Shown piece by piece: positions 1 through 8,933 of a stretch of 64,000 nucleotides of DNA (positions within the stretch are counted from its first letter, which is position 1; each line of letters begins with the position of its first letter). Source of the DNA: an uncultured Myxococcales bacterium (GTDB taxonomy: Bacteria; Myxococcota_A; UBA9042); assembly GCA_903840165.1 (NCBI GenBank), contig CAIMEY010000055.1, positions 62,001-126,000 of the forward strand. The letters run 5' to 3'. The notes under the pieces are model-generated. The model was not told the origin of the DNA. It did not search any database and worked only from the letters and a program-made list of their open reading frames with translations. Made by a program: the position numbers and the translations under genes.

Positions 1-549
1 GGTGATCCACTGTGACGTTCCGTCTCGGGCGGCAATCCGACCGTCCAGGGTCATGGCGAGCTTGAGTTGGATAAAGCTGCGACTTTGTTCTTGGTTTGTG
101 AGAAAGACTTCGGCCAGACGTCGGCACGCTTGCAGGGCCACACCGCCACAAACAGCGAGGCCAGCGCGCCGCAGGACCTCCGCACCGCCCTGGGCCAGCG
201 GATTGGGATCGGACGCCCCGTAGACCACGCGAGAAATACCAGCCGAAATCAATGCTTGTGTGCAGGGGCCCGTACGTCCTTGATGGCTGCACGGCTCAAG
301 CGTGACGTAGGCTGTGGCACCACGCGCCTTGGGGCCGGCCGCTGTCAGCGCGGCGACTTCAGCATGGGCATGTCCAGATTGTGCATGGAAACCACTGGCA
401 ATTTCCTGGTCATCGCGCACCAGGACGCAGCCAACCAAGGGATTGGGCCGCACCGCCCGCGTTCCTTGGCTGCCAACGGCGACAGCACGCAGCATCCAGC
501 GTTCGTCTTCGGTAAAACCCGCTGAATCTATCGGGAATTGCTCGATCAC
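1..549 (-). CDS. ribD: RibD deaminase domain (riboflavin biosynthesis), partial
   Basis: This is the N-terminal 183 codons of the bifunctional riboflavin enzyme RibD, cut by the left edge of the window. RibD deaminates and then reduces the pyrimidine intermediate after GTP cyclohydrolase II. The deaminase zinc site is visible: HAEVAAL follows a PNPLVGCVLV strand, and then TLEPCSHQGRTGPC, where the family usually has GRTPPC. The start of the reductase domain (QLKLAMTLDGRIA) is reached just before the edge. The start is a GTG whose last bases overlap the nrdR stop codon (GTGA), which implies translational coupling. A later ATG 18 codons downstream is less likely because it would drop the conserved DERWM helix. 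Identification is firm for the deaminase half; the reductase half cannot be seen. Confidence 0.93.
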   Translation of the reverse strand, partial: MIEQFPIDSAGFTEDERWMLRAVAVGSQGTRAVRPNPLVGCVLVRDDQEIASGFHAQSGHAHAEVAALTAAGPKARGATAYVTLEPCSHQGRTGPCTQALISAGISRVVYGASDPNPLAQGGAEVLRRAGLAVCGGVALQACRRLAEVFLTNQEQSRSFIQLKLAMTLDGRIAARDGTSQWIT

Positions 550-1064
550 GACGCAGCATCCTCAGGCGTAGGGTTCGGCGCGGCGTCGACCGCGGCGCTG
601 GGTTCGGACGCGCGATCGTCTGCGAGGGCTTGCACTTGACCGAGCAGGTCGCTTAGGTCTCTAAACTCCCTATAAACACTGGCAAAACGTACGAATGCGA
701 CAGGGTCGCGGGCGCGTAAAAAGCCCATGACCGCCTCGCCCAGCTCCGCCGAAGGGACCTCGCGTGTGCTGGATTCCAAGAAACGCGTCTCTAAATCGCG
801 AACAAAGACGTGGCATTCGTCGGCCGGCACGGGGCGTCGATGCAGGGCCGTCAACATGCCCGACAGGAGTTTTTCCCGAACAAAGACTTCACGTTGGCCG
901 TTCTTCTTGACCACCACGAGCTGCAGCACTTCCATGCGCTCGTAGGTCGTATAGCGATGGCCGCAGGACTCGCATTCCCGGCGCCGGCGAATGGCATCGC
1001 CAGGAGGCAAAAGCCTAGAATCAATGACTTTATCGCCTTGGTTGGCACAGCGAGGACAGCGCAC
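546..1064 (-). CDS. nrdR: Transcriptional repressor NrdR
   Basis: NrdR is a zinc-finger and ATP-cone repressor that senses dATP/ATP and represses ribonucleotide reductase operons. The 172-residue product has the expected N-terminal zinc ribbon (MRCPRC at residues 1-6 and CESCGHRYTTYER around 32-44), followed by the ATP-cone with VVKKNGQREVF. It is slightly longer than usual (about 150-160 residues) because of an Ala/Pro-rich tail of about 25 residues. It sits 40 bases after rpiB and overlaps ribD by four bases. The nrdR-ribD pairing is common in proteobacteria. Confidence 0.97.
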   Translation of the reverse strand: MRCPRCANQGDKVIDSRLLPPGDAIRRRRECESCGHRYTTYERMEVLQLVVVKKNGQREVFVREKLLSGMLTALHRRPVPADECHVFVRDLETRFLESSTREVPSAELGEAVMGFLRARDPVAFVRFASVYREFRDLSDLLGQVQALADDRASEPSAAVDAAPNPTPEDAAS

Positions 1065-1104
1065 TTTGGGGCAACTCCGGGCGCGCGTTCAAGGGCAAGA
1101 TCGC

Positions 1105-1536
1105 CTATTCCATCGCCGCGATTTGATCGAGGCGGAGCTGATGCCTCTCTTCAAAAGGCGTTTCCAGCCAAGCCTGCACGCATTCACGCGCGACGGTTGG
1201 ACCCAGGACCCGGGCGCCTAAGCACAAGATATTGGCGTTGTTATGGGCCGAACTCAGGCGGGCCGTCGTGACATCGTGGACCAAAGCGGCCCGAATCCCC
1301 ACCACCTTGTTGGCGGCGATGCTCATGCCGATGCCCGTGCCACAGACCAAGACTCCGCGATCGGCACCGCCAGCGACGACGGCCCCAGCCACCGCAGCGG
1401 CGTATTTGGGATAATCCACGCGCTGTTGCGGTTCGCAGCCCAAGTCGTCGACATCGTGGCCGGCTTCTTCAAGCATCGCAGCGATTTCTAGGCGCAATTC
1501 AGCGCCAGCATGGTCTGAACCCAAAGCAATGCGCAT
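1105..1536 (-). CDS. rpiB: Ribose-5-phosphate isomerase B
   Basis: RpiB interconverts ribose 5-phosphate and ribulose 5-phosphate in the non-oxidative pentose phosphate pathway. The 143-residue protein begins MRIALGSDHAG, as in the RpiB/LacAB family, and has the catalytic-cysteine loop VCGTGIGMS and the phosphate-binding segment SSAHNNANILCLGARV. A longer reading frame opens 23 codons earlier. The start used here (ATG at 1536) has a GGAGAG ribosome site directly upstream and matches the family N-terminus. It lies between rpmF and nrdR on the same strand. Confidence 0.95.
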   Translation of the reverse strand: MRIALGSDHAGAELRLEIAAMLEEAGHDVDDLGCEPQQRVDYPKYAAAVAGAVVAGGADRGVLVCGTGIGMSIAANKVVGIRAALVHDVTTARLSSAHNNANILCLGARVLGPTVARECVQAWLETPFEERHQLRLDQIAAME

Positions 1537-1659
1537 GGCATTCTCTCCGCAATTGCAAGCCCTTGGCTGCCCTTGTCCGTGCAGGCGCAGCGGCTCAGCC
1601 GCCAAGGCCCCCTCGGCAAATCCCGTTGACGGACCTGAGGTTGGGGCAGCTGCTGCAGA

Positions 1660-1866
1660 CTAACCGGCGGGTGTCGACTCGGTCGTATCGGCGCCACGCA
1701 GAACGGCCTTGCCCTTGTACTGACCGCACGACAGGCACACGTGGTGCGGGCGAACGGGCGCAGAGCAGCTTGGGCAGGTGCTCAGGGTCGGGGGCTCGAT
1801 CTTGTCCCACTGCGCGCGACGGGAAGCGGTGCGGGCGTTGGACATTCTTTTCTTTGGAACTGCCAT
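1660..1866 (-). CDS. rpmF: 50S ribosomal protein L32
   Basis: The 68-residue protein begins MAVPKKRMSNARTASRRAQW, which is diagnostic for bacterial L32. It keeps a complete four-cysteine zinc ribbon (CPSC and CLSC) with the VCLSCGQYKG segment. It is a component of the large ribosomal subunit. It follows yceD by 96 bases, the classic yceD-rpmF order, and is probably transcribed from the promoter at 2589-2617. The C-terminus (TTESTPAG) is an extension of a few residues beyond the conserved core. Confidence 0.97.
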   Translation of the reverse strand: MAVPKKRMSNARTASRRAQWDKIEPPTLSTCPSCSAPVRPHHVCLSCGQYKGKAVLRGADTTESTPAG

Positions 1867-1962
1867 AATATCCTCTCGTTTTGCCGGTTTGGCTGCTGGG
1901 CATCCTCGCCCAGGTAGGAATGCGGCGTCCGGCTTGGTCCAGCGGGACGGTGCGGGCTCTTG

Positions 1963-2505
1963 TCAGGCTTGTACCTTGAGGCGTTGCAGCGCGGCCCAAG
2001 GACCGGTCGACAACGTTAAGGTTCCACACTGGCAAGTCGATGAATTCAGGTTGGTTCCACACTGTGCGCACAGGCCCTTGCAGGCTTCATCGCACAGGGG
2101 AAAATCCGGGAGCGAGAGGATCGCGTGCTCAATGCACAGGTCCTCAATTTGCACCTCGGCGCCGTCGTGTTCACTGACGTCCGGATCGTCGATATTCTCT
2201 AAAGAATCAGGATCTTCACCAGCATCGAGTTGTCCCGGCCCGACGAAGTGGTGTTGAAATGACGTGTGCAGGGGCCACTGGGCCGGCTCAGCACAACGGC
2301 TGCAGGAAAAGCCGAAATTTCCGTGTTCTTCCACGGTTACTTCGACCACATCTGCATTGCGCACGGCCGAGACGGTCACGGGCATCTGCGGCTCGATCGC
2401 CGTGTAGACGCCGTCCATGCGTTCGGCGCACCAATCGGCGGTCAGCACATGCTGCGAATGGCTGGGGTGACTAGTCAAGTCACTGATTTTTAGGGTAATC
2501 GCCAC
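1963..2505 (-). CDS. yceD: YceD/DUF177 family protein
   Basis: The protein is a member of the YceD (DUF177) family, which usually precedes rpmF; a role in 23S rRNA or ribosome accumulation is known for homologs. The C-terminal part carries the hallmark CDEACKGLCAQCGTNLN with a following CQCG. A central CSRC gives further cysteines, and the middle is acidic. I chose the GTG at 2505 because GAGAGAACG lies just upstream and the protein then begins VAITLKISDL. An ATG at 2571 would leave only about 11 bases of leader from the predicted transcription start and has no ribosome site. Confidence 0.88.
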   Translation of the reverse strand: MAITLKISDLTSHPSHSQHVLTADWCAERMDGVYTAIEPQMPVTVSAVRNADVVEVTVEEHGNFGFSCSRCAEPAQWPLHTSFQHHFVGPGQLDAGEDPDSLENIDDPDVSEHDGAEVQIEDLCIEHAILSLPDFPLCDEACKGLCAQCGTNLNSSTCQCGTLTLSTGPWAALQRLKVQA

Positions 2506-2881
2506 GGGTCGTTCTCTCGCTCGGCGCTGGCCGGAGCCCTGCTGCTGACCTTTAGACGCACGCCAGCGCACGCACCAAAGGGCCGTGCATGCTAGGGGCG
2601 ACGCACCGACGTGTCAACGGTTTTGCCGCATTGTTTTGCCCACGCCCTTGGGCCGCGTCCTTGGTCCTGCTGCGAAGTCCTTTGTCGCGGTGGCCACTAC
2701 CCGTTTGCGAATCCCAATGAGATCTGCGATCCTGCCTGAGTCACGGCTTGGCTAGGGCGCGGTAGACGTAGGCAATTATGGCTGCGATGCGCCACCGGGT
2801 ACAGGCCGTGCTGCAAGATTGCGCGAACCTACTCGGGCGCGGCGACCTTGGGCCAGGCGACGATCGAAGATGGAGGCAGGG
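2506..2881. other. Divergent intergenic region between yceD and the DUF2330 gene
   Basis: This is 376 bases without a gene. The left half contains the minus-strand promoter at 2589-2617 and the roughly 77-base leader of yceD. For the plus-strand gene I find a GGAGG ribosome site at 2872-2876 but no convincing -35/-10 pair. No hairpin or repeat stands out. Confidence 0.6.
2589..2617 (-). promoter_or_regulatory. Sigma70-type promoter of the yceD-rpmF operon
   Basis: On the minus strand there is a perfect -35 box TTGACA (2617-2612), a 17-base spacer, and a -10 box TAGCAT (2594-2589). The predicted start is near 2582, about 77 bases before the yceD GTG. The position and orientation fit a housekeeping ribosomal-protein operon. 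Confidence 0.75.
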
Positions 2882-4867
2882 ATGCAGGGTAAACTATCAA
2901 CTCTAAAGACAGTTTTGTCAGTTGTTGCGGCTGCAGCCTCTCTTGGTGCTGGATCGGCTTGGGCCTGCGGTGCTTGCGTCAATCCGCCGGGGGGCGCGTC
3001 CTACGTCAAGCAGAAGGCAGAACGCGTCTTGTTTGGCTATGATCCCGTAACTAAAGACAGTTTGGTGTGGGTCGAAGTGCAGTACAACGGCCCGCCGGGA
3101 GCCTTTGGCTGGGTGATTCCCATGCCCAAAGTGCCCAAAGTCGGCGTGGGGTCAACGTATTTGTTCGACCGCCTCGATCAAGCCGTCGCGCCGCGCATGG
3201 AGACGACCGTGACGGCCGACACGGAGAACTGCCGTTCGTATTCCTCTTCCAGTTCAGGGTCTTTGGGCTGTGGTGCCTCGGCCAATGACTCGTCTGCCAA
3301 AGCCACTGGCGCATACAACTATGAGGCCGCAGATGCCTCGTCCGACGCCGGTGGCGGTCACGTCACGGTCTTGGAACAAGCGCAAGTTGGCCCGTATGTC
3401 TATGACATCATTCAGAGTGACAAGGCCGACGCCATGTTGGCCTGGCTCAATGACAACGGCTTTGCCACGCCGCCCGCGGCCTTGCCGATCTTGCAATCGC
3501 ATGTGACCAAAGGCGATGTCTTTGTTGCATTTAAGCTGCAGGCCGGTGAGGGCCTCGATGCCATTCGGCCGGTGACTTTCCGCATGCAGGACGCCGACCC
3601 ATGCGTGCCCCTGCGCTTGACCTCGGTGGCGGCTGAAGACGACATGACCGTGGTGGTCTATTTGGCTGGTCCTGGGCGGGCAATTCCCAAGAATCAACTG
3701 CATGTACAAGTCAATCCCCTGCGCTTGACCTGGGAAAGTGGTGGCGACAACTATCCGCAGCTGCTGGCAGCGGCGATGGATGAGGCGCAAGGCCGTGCAT
3801 TTGCAACCGAGTTTGCTGGGCCGACCAAGCTCCTGAGCGTAGCGCCAGTCTTGGCCCAAACCGCAAAAGGTGAAAACATCATTTCTTCTGTGCAGTTCGC
3901 GCGGCCCGTGGCGGAGAACTCGGCCTACGGCAGTGGTGCCTTGATCGACGCCACCCACCTGGACGCGTCGCCCTTTGCCAACGTCGCGACCCTAGGCGAT
4001 TTAGCCACGGCCCTGCACAAAGCTGATCTGCCCTTGACCGATGATTTGGCTGCGAATTTGACCGAGGATACCACGGCCGCCACCGTGGGCCTGGATCGCC
4101 TTGTCGGGTGCCCGAACTTGTGGGCGCAAATGCAGGCCACAGGCCAGGTTCCGTGCAAACTCGACGCCAAAGCTGCGGTCGATGGTGTGGGTATTGCTAA
4201 GGATACCAAGGTGTTTGCTGAGTCCATTGCTCAGGCTTGGCAAATGGTCCAGGGAGCCAAGACCCTAACGCGTCTGCAAATGCGTATTTCACCAGCGGAA
4301 ATGACGCGCGATCCCCTGTTTGCCTTCCATTCCACCTTGCCCGATGTTGCCTCGGTGCACACGGCAACTATGCATAATGTTTGCAGTCAGGGTGACTACA
4401 ATGCCGATGCGACGCGCCTGACCCTGACCGACCTGGACCGCAGCTACATCATCACCAATGGCAACGCTGGTGGCGCCTTCACCATGGGCACGCCGACCGT
4501 GAAGACCGCGCAAGATAAGCGTTTTGCCACTCTGCCGGCCGCGTACGTGGTGCAGGTCCTTGACGAGGTGCAATCGGCAGCGCCAGCGGAGGTGGCGCCT
4601 GAGCAAATTGCCCTGATTGATCAAGCAATTGCTTCGGCCAAGCCGGGGCAGCCGACCCTACCAAACGGGGTTTCCTTGCAAAAGGCCGCGGTGCGCGTGG
4701 TCCTGCCTGATAGCGATAAGCCCCTTAATTTTCAAAAGATTACCAGTAACGGCGCCGCAGACCCTGGCGGTTGTCGCAGTGGCCACCGCGCAGCCCTGCC
4801 GCCTGCCCTGGCCCTGCTGGCGCTGACGGCGACGCTTGTGCTCTGGCGCCGGCGGGAGATGCGATGA
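2882..4867 (+). CDS. Exported DUF2330 protein with MYXO-CTERM-like tail
   Basis: The 661-residue protein has a cleavable signal peptide (residues 1-28, ending GSAWA), then the DUF2330 core beginning CGACVNPPGG and continuing GAFGWVIPMPKVPKV. The function of DUF2330 is unknown. A Ser-rich cysteine-containing loop follows near residue 120. The C-terminus has GGC, a hydrophobic helix (about LPPALALLALTATLVL) and RRREMR. This cysteine-helix-arginine layout resembles the MYXO-CTERM sorting signal of Myxococcota, which suggests surface anchoring. The start at 2882 has GGAGG five bases upstream; the longer reading frame (to 2819) has no ribosome site and would bury the signal peptide. Its stop overlaps the next gene by four bases. 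Confidence 0.8.
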   Translation: MQGKLSTLKTVLSVVAAAASLGAGSAWACGACVNPPGGASYVKQKAERVLFGYDPVTKDSLVWVEVQYNGPPGAFGWVIPMPKVPKVGVGSTYLFDRLDQAVAPRMETTVTADTENCRSYSSSSSGSLGCGASANDSSAKATGAYNYEAADASSDAGGGHVTVLEQAQVGPYVYDIIQSDKADAMLAWLNDNGFATPPAALPILQSHVTKGDVFVAFKLQAGEGLDAIRPVTFRMQDADPCVPLRLTSVAAEDDMTVVVYLAGPGRAIPKNQLHVQVNPLRLTWESGGDNYPQLLAAAMDEAQGRAFATEFAGPTKLLSVAPVLAQTAKGENIISSVQFARPVAENSAYGSGALIDATHLDASPFANVATLGDLATALHKADLPLTDDLAANLTEDTTAATVGLDRLVGCPNLWAQMQATGQVPCKLDAKAAVDGVGIAKDTKVFAESIAQAWQMVQGAKTLTRLQMRISPAEMTRDPLFAFHSTLPDVASVHTATMHNVCSQGDYNADATRLTLTDLDRSYIITNGNAGGAFTMGTPTVKTAQDKRFATLPAAYVVQVLDEVQSAAPAEVAPEQIALIDQAIASAKPGQPTLPNGVSLQKAAVRVVLPDSDKPLNFQKITSNGAADPGGCRSGHRAALPPALALLALTATLVLWRRREMR

Positions 4868-5451
4868 AGTCTGCGCAATTTCTTGGAATTTTCATCGCCT
4901 TGTTCGCAGTCGCAGGCTCTGGCGTGGCGAACGCCGATTCGGCAGACGTGCGCGCCGTCGCCGGTGTCGAACACGCCAACATTTTGAGTGTGTCAATCTC
5001 GCGAATTGCCGCTAATATTGCAGAGTTGAAGTACGAGCGGGCCGTTGTTCGGCACGTATCGGCGGCGGCCATGCTGGCCCTCGGTGCAGCCCATGACCCC
5101 AACGATGAGAGTGATCACCGAGTGATAGGCCTTGGTCTTCAAGGGCTTTACCACATCATCGGTAACCTTGGAACCAACCTACACGCCGGCGTGGAGGCGC
5201 GCTGGGAGCGTCGCAGCACTGATGGCAGCACCGAGGGCGCACCGGTCACGGTCAGCAGCCAAGCGGGACGCCTTGGGGCCTTGGTTGGTGCGAACATAAC
5301 AACTCGCAAGGGCTTCTCTGTGCAAGGGCAGCTGGGCCTTGGCTATGCCTGGGTCCACACCACCGGGCTCTGCTGTGGCAATCTGCAAGACGTTGTGCAG
5401 AATCAGAGCTGGTCGACCCTTGGCAGTCTGAATTTCGGCTGGAATTTCTAA
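4864..5451 (+). CDS. Small outer-membrane beta-barrel-like protein
   Basis: The 195-residue product starts with a signal peptide (MKSAQFLGIFIALFAVAGSG, cleavage near VANA). Alternating hydrophobic strands and glycines follow, ending in aromatic-rich SLNFGWNF, a terminal-Phe ending typical of outer-membrane barrels. It resembles small eight-stranded barrels of the DUF3575/OmpA-N-like type, but I cannot assign a family. A CC pair sits near residue 175. The ATG overlaps the stop of the DUF2330 gene (ATGA), so the two are translationally coupled and probably act together at the cell envelope. Confidence 0.7.
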   Translation: MKSAQFLGIFIALFAVAGSGVANADSADVRAVAGVEHANILSVSISRIAANIAELKYERAVVRHVSAAAMLALGAAHDPNDESDHRVIGLGLQGLYHIIGNLGTNLHAGVEARWERRSTDGSTEGAPVTVSSQAGRLGALVGANITTRKGFSVQGQLGLGYAWVHTTGLCCGNLQDVVQNQSWSTLGSLNFGWNF

Positions 5452-5505
5452 GCAGCTGGCGTCCTATTTCAGCGCTTTGGCGCGATTCGCTCAGCAAAAT
5501 GCCGC

Positions 5506-5588
5506 AAAAATTCCGAACCCTCCGCTTCTTCAGCCTCCATCAGTCTGTTGCCAGGCTGACTTTGTCCGTTTCAGCGGAGGGCTCGGAA
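5506..5588 (-). terminator. Branched rho-independent terminator of the hisS operon
   Basis: The arms at 5511-5526 and 5573-5588 form a 16-bp stem read on the minus strand. The single imperfect pair is a G-U wobble only on this strand. An inner 7-bp stem (5530-5536 with 5553-5559) lies inside the 46-base loop. On the minus strand the stem is followed directly by TTTTT (5510-5506). It lies 135 bases after the hisS stop. The plus-strand gene ending at 5451 gets no T-run from it. Confidence 0.8.
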
Positions 5589-5723
5589 TGATCCCCCACC
5601 AGAACCTTATTCACGAGCCGTGCCAACCGCAGCGATACTTGTAACTGCTTGAATATACTTAAGGCTGGTATTGGTGGGCGACGGCAATGTGACCAAGTTT
5701 GTAACCTCGACTGACAAAAATGG

Positions 5724-7028
5724 TCACTTGGCGGCGGGTCCAAGTCTGGAAAGGACGGCCTGGGTGAGTTCCGCGAAAGGCAAGGAGAATTGTTCCCGGC
5801 TCGCCAAATCCTTGAGGAGGACCAATCCTTGCTCGGCCTCGGTCGCGCCAAGGATCAACGCCAACCGGGCACCGCGCTTTTCCGCCCTCTCGAGTTGCTT
5901 GCCCAACTTGCCGCCCAGACAATCAATTTCGGCATTGACCCCTGCCTGGCGCAACTGCTGCACCTGGGCAAAGGTGAGGCCGGCGGTTTCCGTGAACACG
6001 GTGGCGTACACCGGTGGGCCAATGACGGGCGCTAGCAGCCCCAACTCCTGCAATGCCGCCAGCAACCGGTCTAAACCTAAAGAGATCCCGACGGCCGGCA
6101 CCTGTTCACGGCCAAAGGAGCCGATGAGGCCATCGTAACGGCCCCCCGACATGACGGCACCAAAGCCTTTTACTTTCTCATCGGTTAAGCGGGTTTCGTA
6201 GATAATGCCGGTGTAGTAGTCCAGGCCGCGGGCGATGGCCGGGCGGAAGCGGACTTCGCCTGGGATGCCGCTGCAGCGGACCAGGGTCATGACCTCATCC
6301 ATCCGCGTCAGTGCCACTGCAGCTGGGGGTGCAAAGGCTTGAACAGACGCAATATCTTGGGGCGAGTTGAACCATGCGACGATTTGTGTCGCCACTTCGA
6401 TCGGTAGTGCGGCGCTGGTGGCGACTTCTTGGGCGATGTCGGCCGCGGCCATCTTGTCCAACTTATCGATGCCGCGAATACAGGCGATTTGCGCCGAAAG
6501 ATCTGTAACACCAAAGGCTTGCAAGGCCCCAAATAGGACGTCGCGGTGATTGAGGTCGATGACGGCCCCTTGCACGCCAAGCGCCTGCAGGACCGCAAGG
6601 CCAGTGACCAAGATTTCGGCATCGGCCTGGGCGGTATTGGCCCCAGCTATGTCGGCATCACACTGAAAGAACTCACGGAATCGTCCGCGTTGCGGCTTGT
6701 CCGCCCGCCACACCGGCGCCACTTGGTAGCGGCGAAACGGCAGTTGAAGCTCATTGCGGTGCTGGGCCACGACCCGCGCCAGGGGCACCGTCAGGTCATA
6801 GCGCAGCGCCACATCGCGTTCGCCGTGATCGCGAAAGCTATACAGGAGTTTATCGCCTTCTTCTCCATACTTACCCGTCAACGTTTCCTTGTACTCCAGG
6901 GCCGGCGTCTGCAGGGGCACAAAGCCTTGGCGCTCAAAGGTCGCTTCAATGGCGCGGATCATCTGCTGCCGCGGCACCATGACGGCCGGCAAGTAGTCGC
7001 GAAACCCTTTCAAAGTCTTAGCTTCCAT
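5724..7028 (-). CDS. hisS: Histidine--tRNA ligase
   Basis: HisRS charges tRNA-His. The 434 residues match the usual length. Class II motifs are visible: RGRFREFFQCDADI (motif 2), the histidine-specific ARGLDYYTGIIYE, and the motif 3 region GISLGLDRLL. The N-terminus KTLKGFRDYLP is typical of the family. The C-terminal anticodon-binding domain contains AEIDCLGGKLGKQLERAEKRGA. It begins 12 bases after the ABC exporter and is the last gene of the minus-strand operon that ends at the terminator 5506-5588. Confidence 0.97.
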   Translation of the reverse strand: MEAKTLKGFRDYLPAVMVPRQQMIRAIEATFERQGFVPLQTPALEYKETLTGKYGEEGDKLLYSFRDHGERDVALRYDLTVPLARVVAQHRNELQLPFRRYQVAPVWRADKPQRGRFREFFQCDADIAGANTAQADAEILVTGLAVLQALGVQGAVIDLNHRDVLFGALQAFGVTDLSAQIACIRGIDKLDKMAAADIAQEVATSAALPIEVATQIVAWFNSPQDIASVQAFAPPAAVALTRMDEVMTLVRCSGIPGEVRFRPAIARGLDYYTGIIYETRLTDEKVKGFGAVMSGGRYDGLIGSFGREQVPAVGISLGLDRLLAALQELGLLAPVIGPPVYATVFTETAGLTFAQVQQLRQAGVNAEIDCLGGKLGKQLERAEKRGARLALILGATEAEQGLVLLKDLASREQFSLPFAELTQAVLSRLGPAAK

Positions 7029-7040
7029 GCGAGGACTCCC

Positions 7041-8867
7041 TTAATCGATCAGCACGCCCTGCTGCTCGGCCGACGCGACCAAGTGGGCGTACAGCCCGCC
7101 AAGCTCAAGCAATTGGGCGTGATTTCCTTGCTCAATAATCTCGCCGCGCCGCAACACGATGATGCGATGGGCTTTGCGGATGGTCGACAGTCGGTGGGCC
7201 ACCACCACAGCGGTACGGCCGGTCAGCACCCGATCGAGGGCGATCTGAACCCGCATTTCCGTTTCAGAATCGATATTTGCCGTCGCTTCGTCGAGCACCG
7301 CGATCGGCGGATCGTCGGCCAGTAACCGGGCAATGGACAGGAGTTGCCTCTCGCCCGCCGAAAGACCGGCCCCTGCATTGTCCAGCTTGACGTCCATGCC
7401 GCCCAGGCGTTGCACTAGTGGGCCTAATTGCGCGTCCTGCAACGCTTTTAGGGCCGCCTCGGGCGCAATCGGTCGTCCCAATGTGACGTTGTCCAGCAGG
7501 GTGCCGGGCAGAATGACCACGTCCTGCTGCACTACGCCAACAGATCGGCGCAGGCGCGGCAAATCCCATTGCTCTATCGGCACATCGTCCACCAGGATGC
7601 TGCGATCCGGGGCCCGGTACATCCGCGTCAATAGCTTGGAAAATGTCGACTTCCCCGAGCCCGTGGGACCGACCAGCGCAACGACTTCCCCGGGCGCAAT
7701 TTGCAGGGAAATGCCGTTGAGGGCCAGGGTCGTGGGCTCGTAGCCAAAGCGCAAATTATCTACAGTAATGCGGCCTTGCACCCGATCAGGGGCGTGGGTG
7801 CCGGCGTCCATCTTCTCGTCGATGTCGAGAAGGCCAAAGATGCGCTCCAGCGACGCCATGGCCCGCTCTAAAGTTGCGACTTTAGCTGATAATTCGCGGA
7901 CGGGCACAAAGATTCGTTGGATGTACTGGATAAAAGCGACCAAAAGACCAACACTGACAAGGCCTTGCACAGCACGACCCGAGCCGTACCAAATCAGCGC
8001 GGCGATGCACAGCCCAGCGACCCCGTCCATCACGGCGTAAAGGCTGGCGTCATACCAGTTGGACGCCTTGTAGGCCTGTAGATAGGTTTGGTTGAGATCG
8101 CTGTATTCTCGTGAAGTTGCTTGACGCCTTCCCTGCAATTGGACGATCCGGGCACCGGCTAGGGCTTCTTGGAAGAATCCCGAGGCCACGGCCATGGAAC
8201 GCCTGATTTCTGTAGCATAAAATCGCAATCGCGTGCGAAAGAAGTTGACCACGATGGCGATGAGCGGGGCCGCGACCAAACTCATCAGCGTCAGGCGCAC
8301 GTCCAGCAAGACCATCGCGGCAAGAATGGAGAGAATGTCGAACAAATCTCCAAGGATGCCTACAATGCCAAAGGTCAGGACTTCGCCGATCGCTTCCACA
8401 TCGTTTACGGTGCGCGATAGCAAGGTGCCTGTCGGTCGTTTATCAAAGAATACAGCGCTTTGGCTGAGCACATGGGCAAAGACCCGCCGCCGCAGACGCT
8501 GCAGTGCGTAATAGCCCGCGCGCTGAAGGGCGTATAACTGCGAAGAACGAAAGAGGTATTCGCCCAGCACAGCAAAGAGGAACGCCACGGCCAATTGGCG
8601 CAGGGACCAGGCCGAGTTGGTCCGGTGGCCCAAGGCGGCACCAATGGGCCCATCGATGGCTTCTTTGACCAGCCAAGGCTGCGCAAGTCCACACAAACTG
8701 GTCAATGGCACGGCAACCACGCCGGCCCACACCCAACGCCGATCTTGGCGCACGTCTTGCCAGAAGCGGGTGAGAAGCGCGAAGTCCTTGGTGCGTTTAG
8801 GTGTTTTCTTGTCCGTCGCCTGAGGGATTGGGGCGCCCGGATTCGGCTTGGCCGGCGCTTGCGCCAT
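7041..8867 (-). CDS. ABC exporter, fused permease and ATPase (MsbA/LmrA-like)
   Basis: This 608-residue half-transporter has an N-terminal six-helix permease (about residues 35-340) and a C-terminal nucleotide-binding domain. Visible motifs are Walker A GPTGSGKST, signature LSAGERQ (the family norm is LSGGQ), Walker B IAVLDEATANID and the switch histidine VVAHRLST. It should act as a homodimer in the inner membrane and export a lipid, drug or peptide; the substrate cannot be told from sequence. The start at 8867 has GGAAAG upstream; an ATG 16 codons earlier lacks a ribosome site. It lies between an exported protein gene and hisS. Confidence 0.9.
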   Translation of the reverse strand: MAQAPAKPNPGAPIPQATDKKTPKRTKDFALLTRFWQDVRQDRRWVWAGVVAVPLTSLCGLAQPWLVKEAIDGPIGAALGHRTNSAWSLRQLAVAFLFAVLGEYLFRSSQLYALQRAGYYALQRLRRRVFAHVLSQSAVFFDKRPTGTLLSRTVNDVEAIGEVLTFGIVGILGDLFDILSILAAMVLLDVRLTLMSLVAAPLIAIVVNFFRTRLRFYATEIRRSMAVASGFFQEALAGARIVQLQGRRQATSREYSDLNQTYLQAYKASNWYDASLYAVMDGVAGLCIAALIWYGSGRAVQGLVSVGLLVAFIQYIQRIFVPVRELSAKVATLERAMASLERIFGLLDIDEKMDAGTHAPDRVQGRITVDNLRFGYEPTTLALNGISLQIAPGEVVALVGPTGSGKSTFSKLLTRMYRAPDRSILVDDVPIEQWDLPRLRRSVGVVQQDVVILPGTLLDNVTLGRPIAPEAALKALQDAQLGPLVQRLGGMDVKLDNAGAGLSAGERQLLSIARLLADDPPIAVLDEATANIDSETEMRVQIALDRVLTGRTAVVVAHRLSTIRKAHRIIVLRRGEIIEQGNHAQLLELGGLYAHLVASAEQQGVLID

Positions 8868-8933
8868 GATATCTTTCCAGTTTTCTGAAGTTCTTGAGGG
8901 CGAGTCGAACGACACCGCGCAAGGGGCCAGCTA

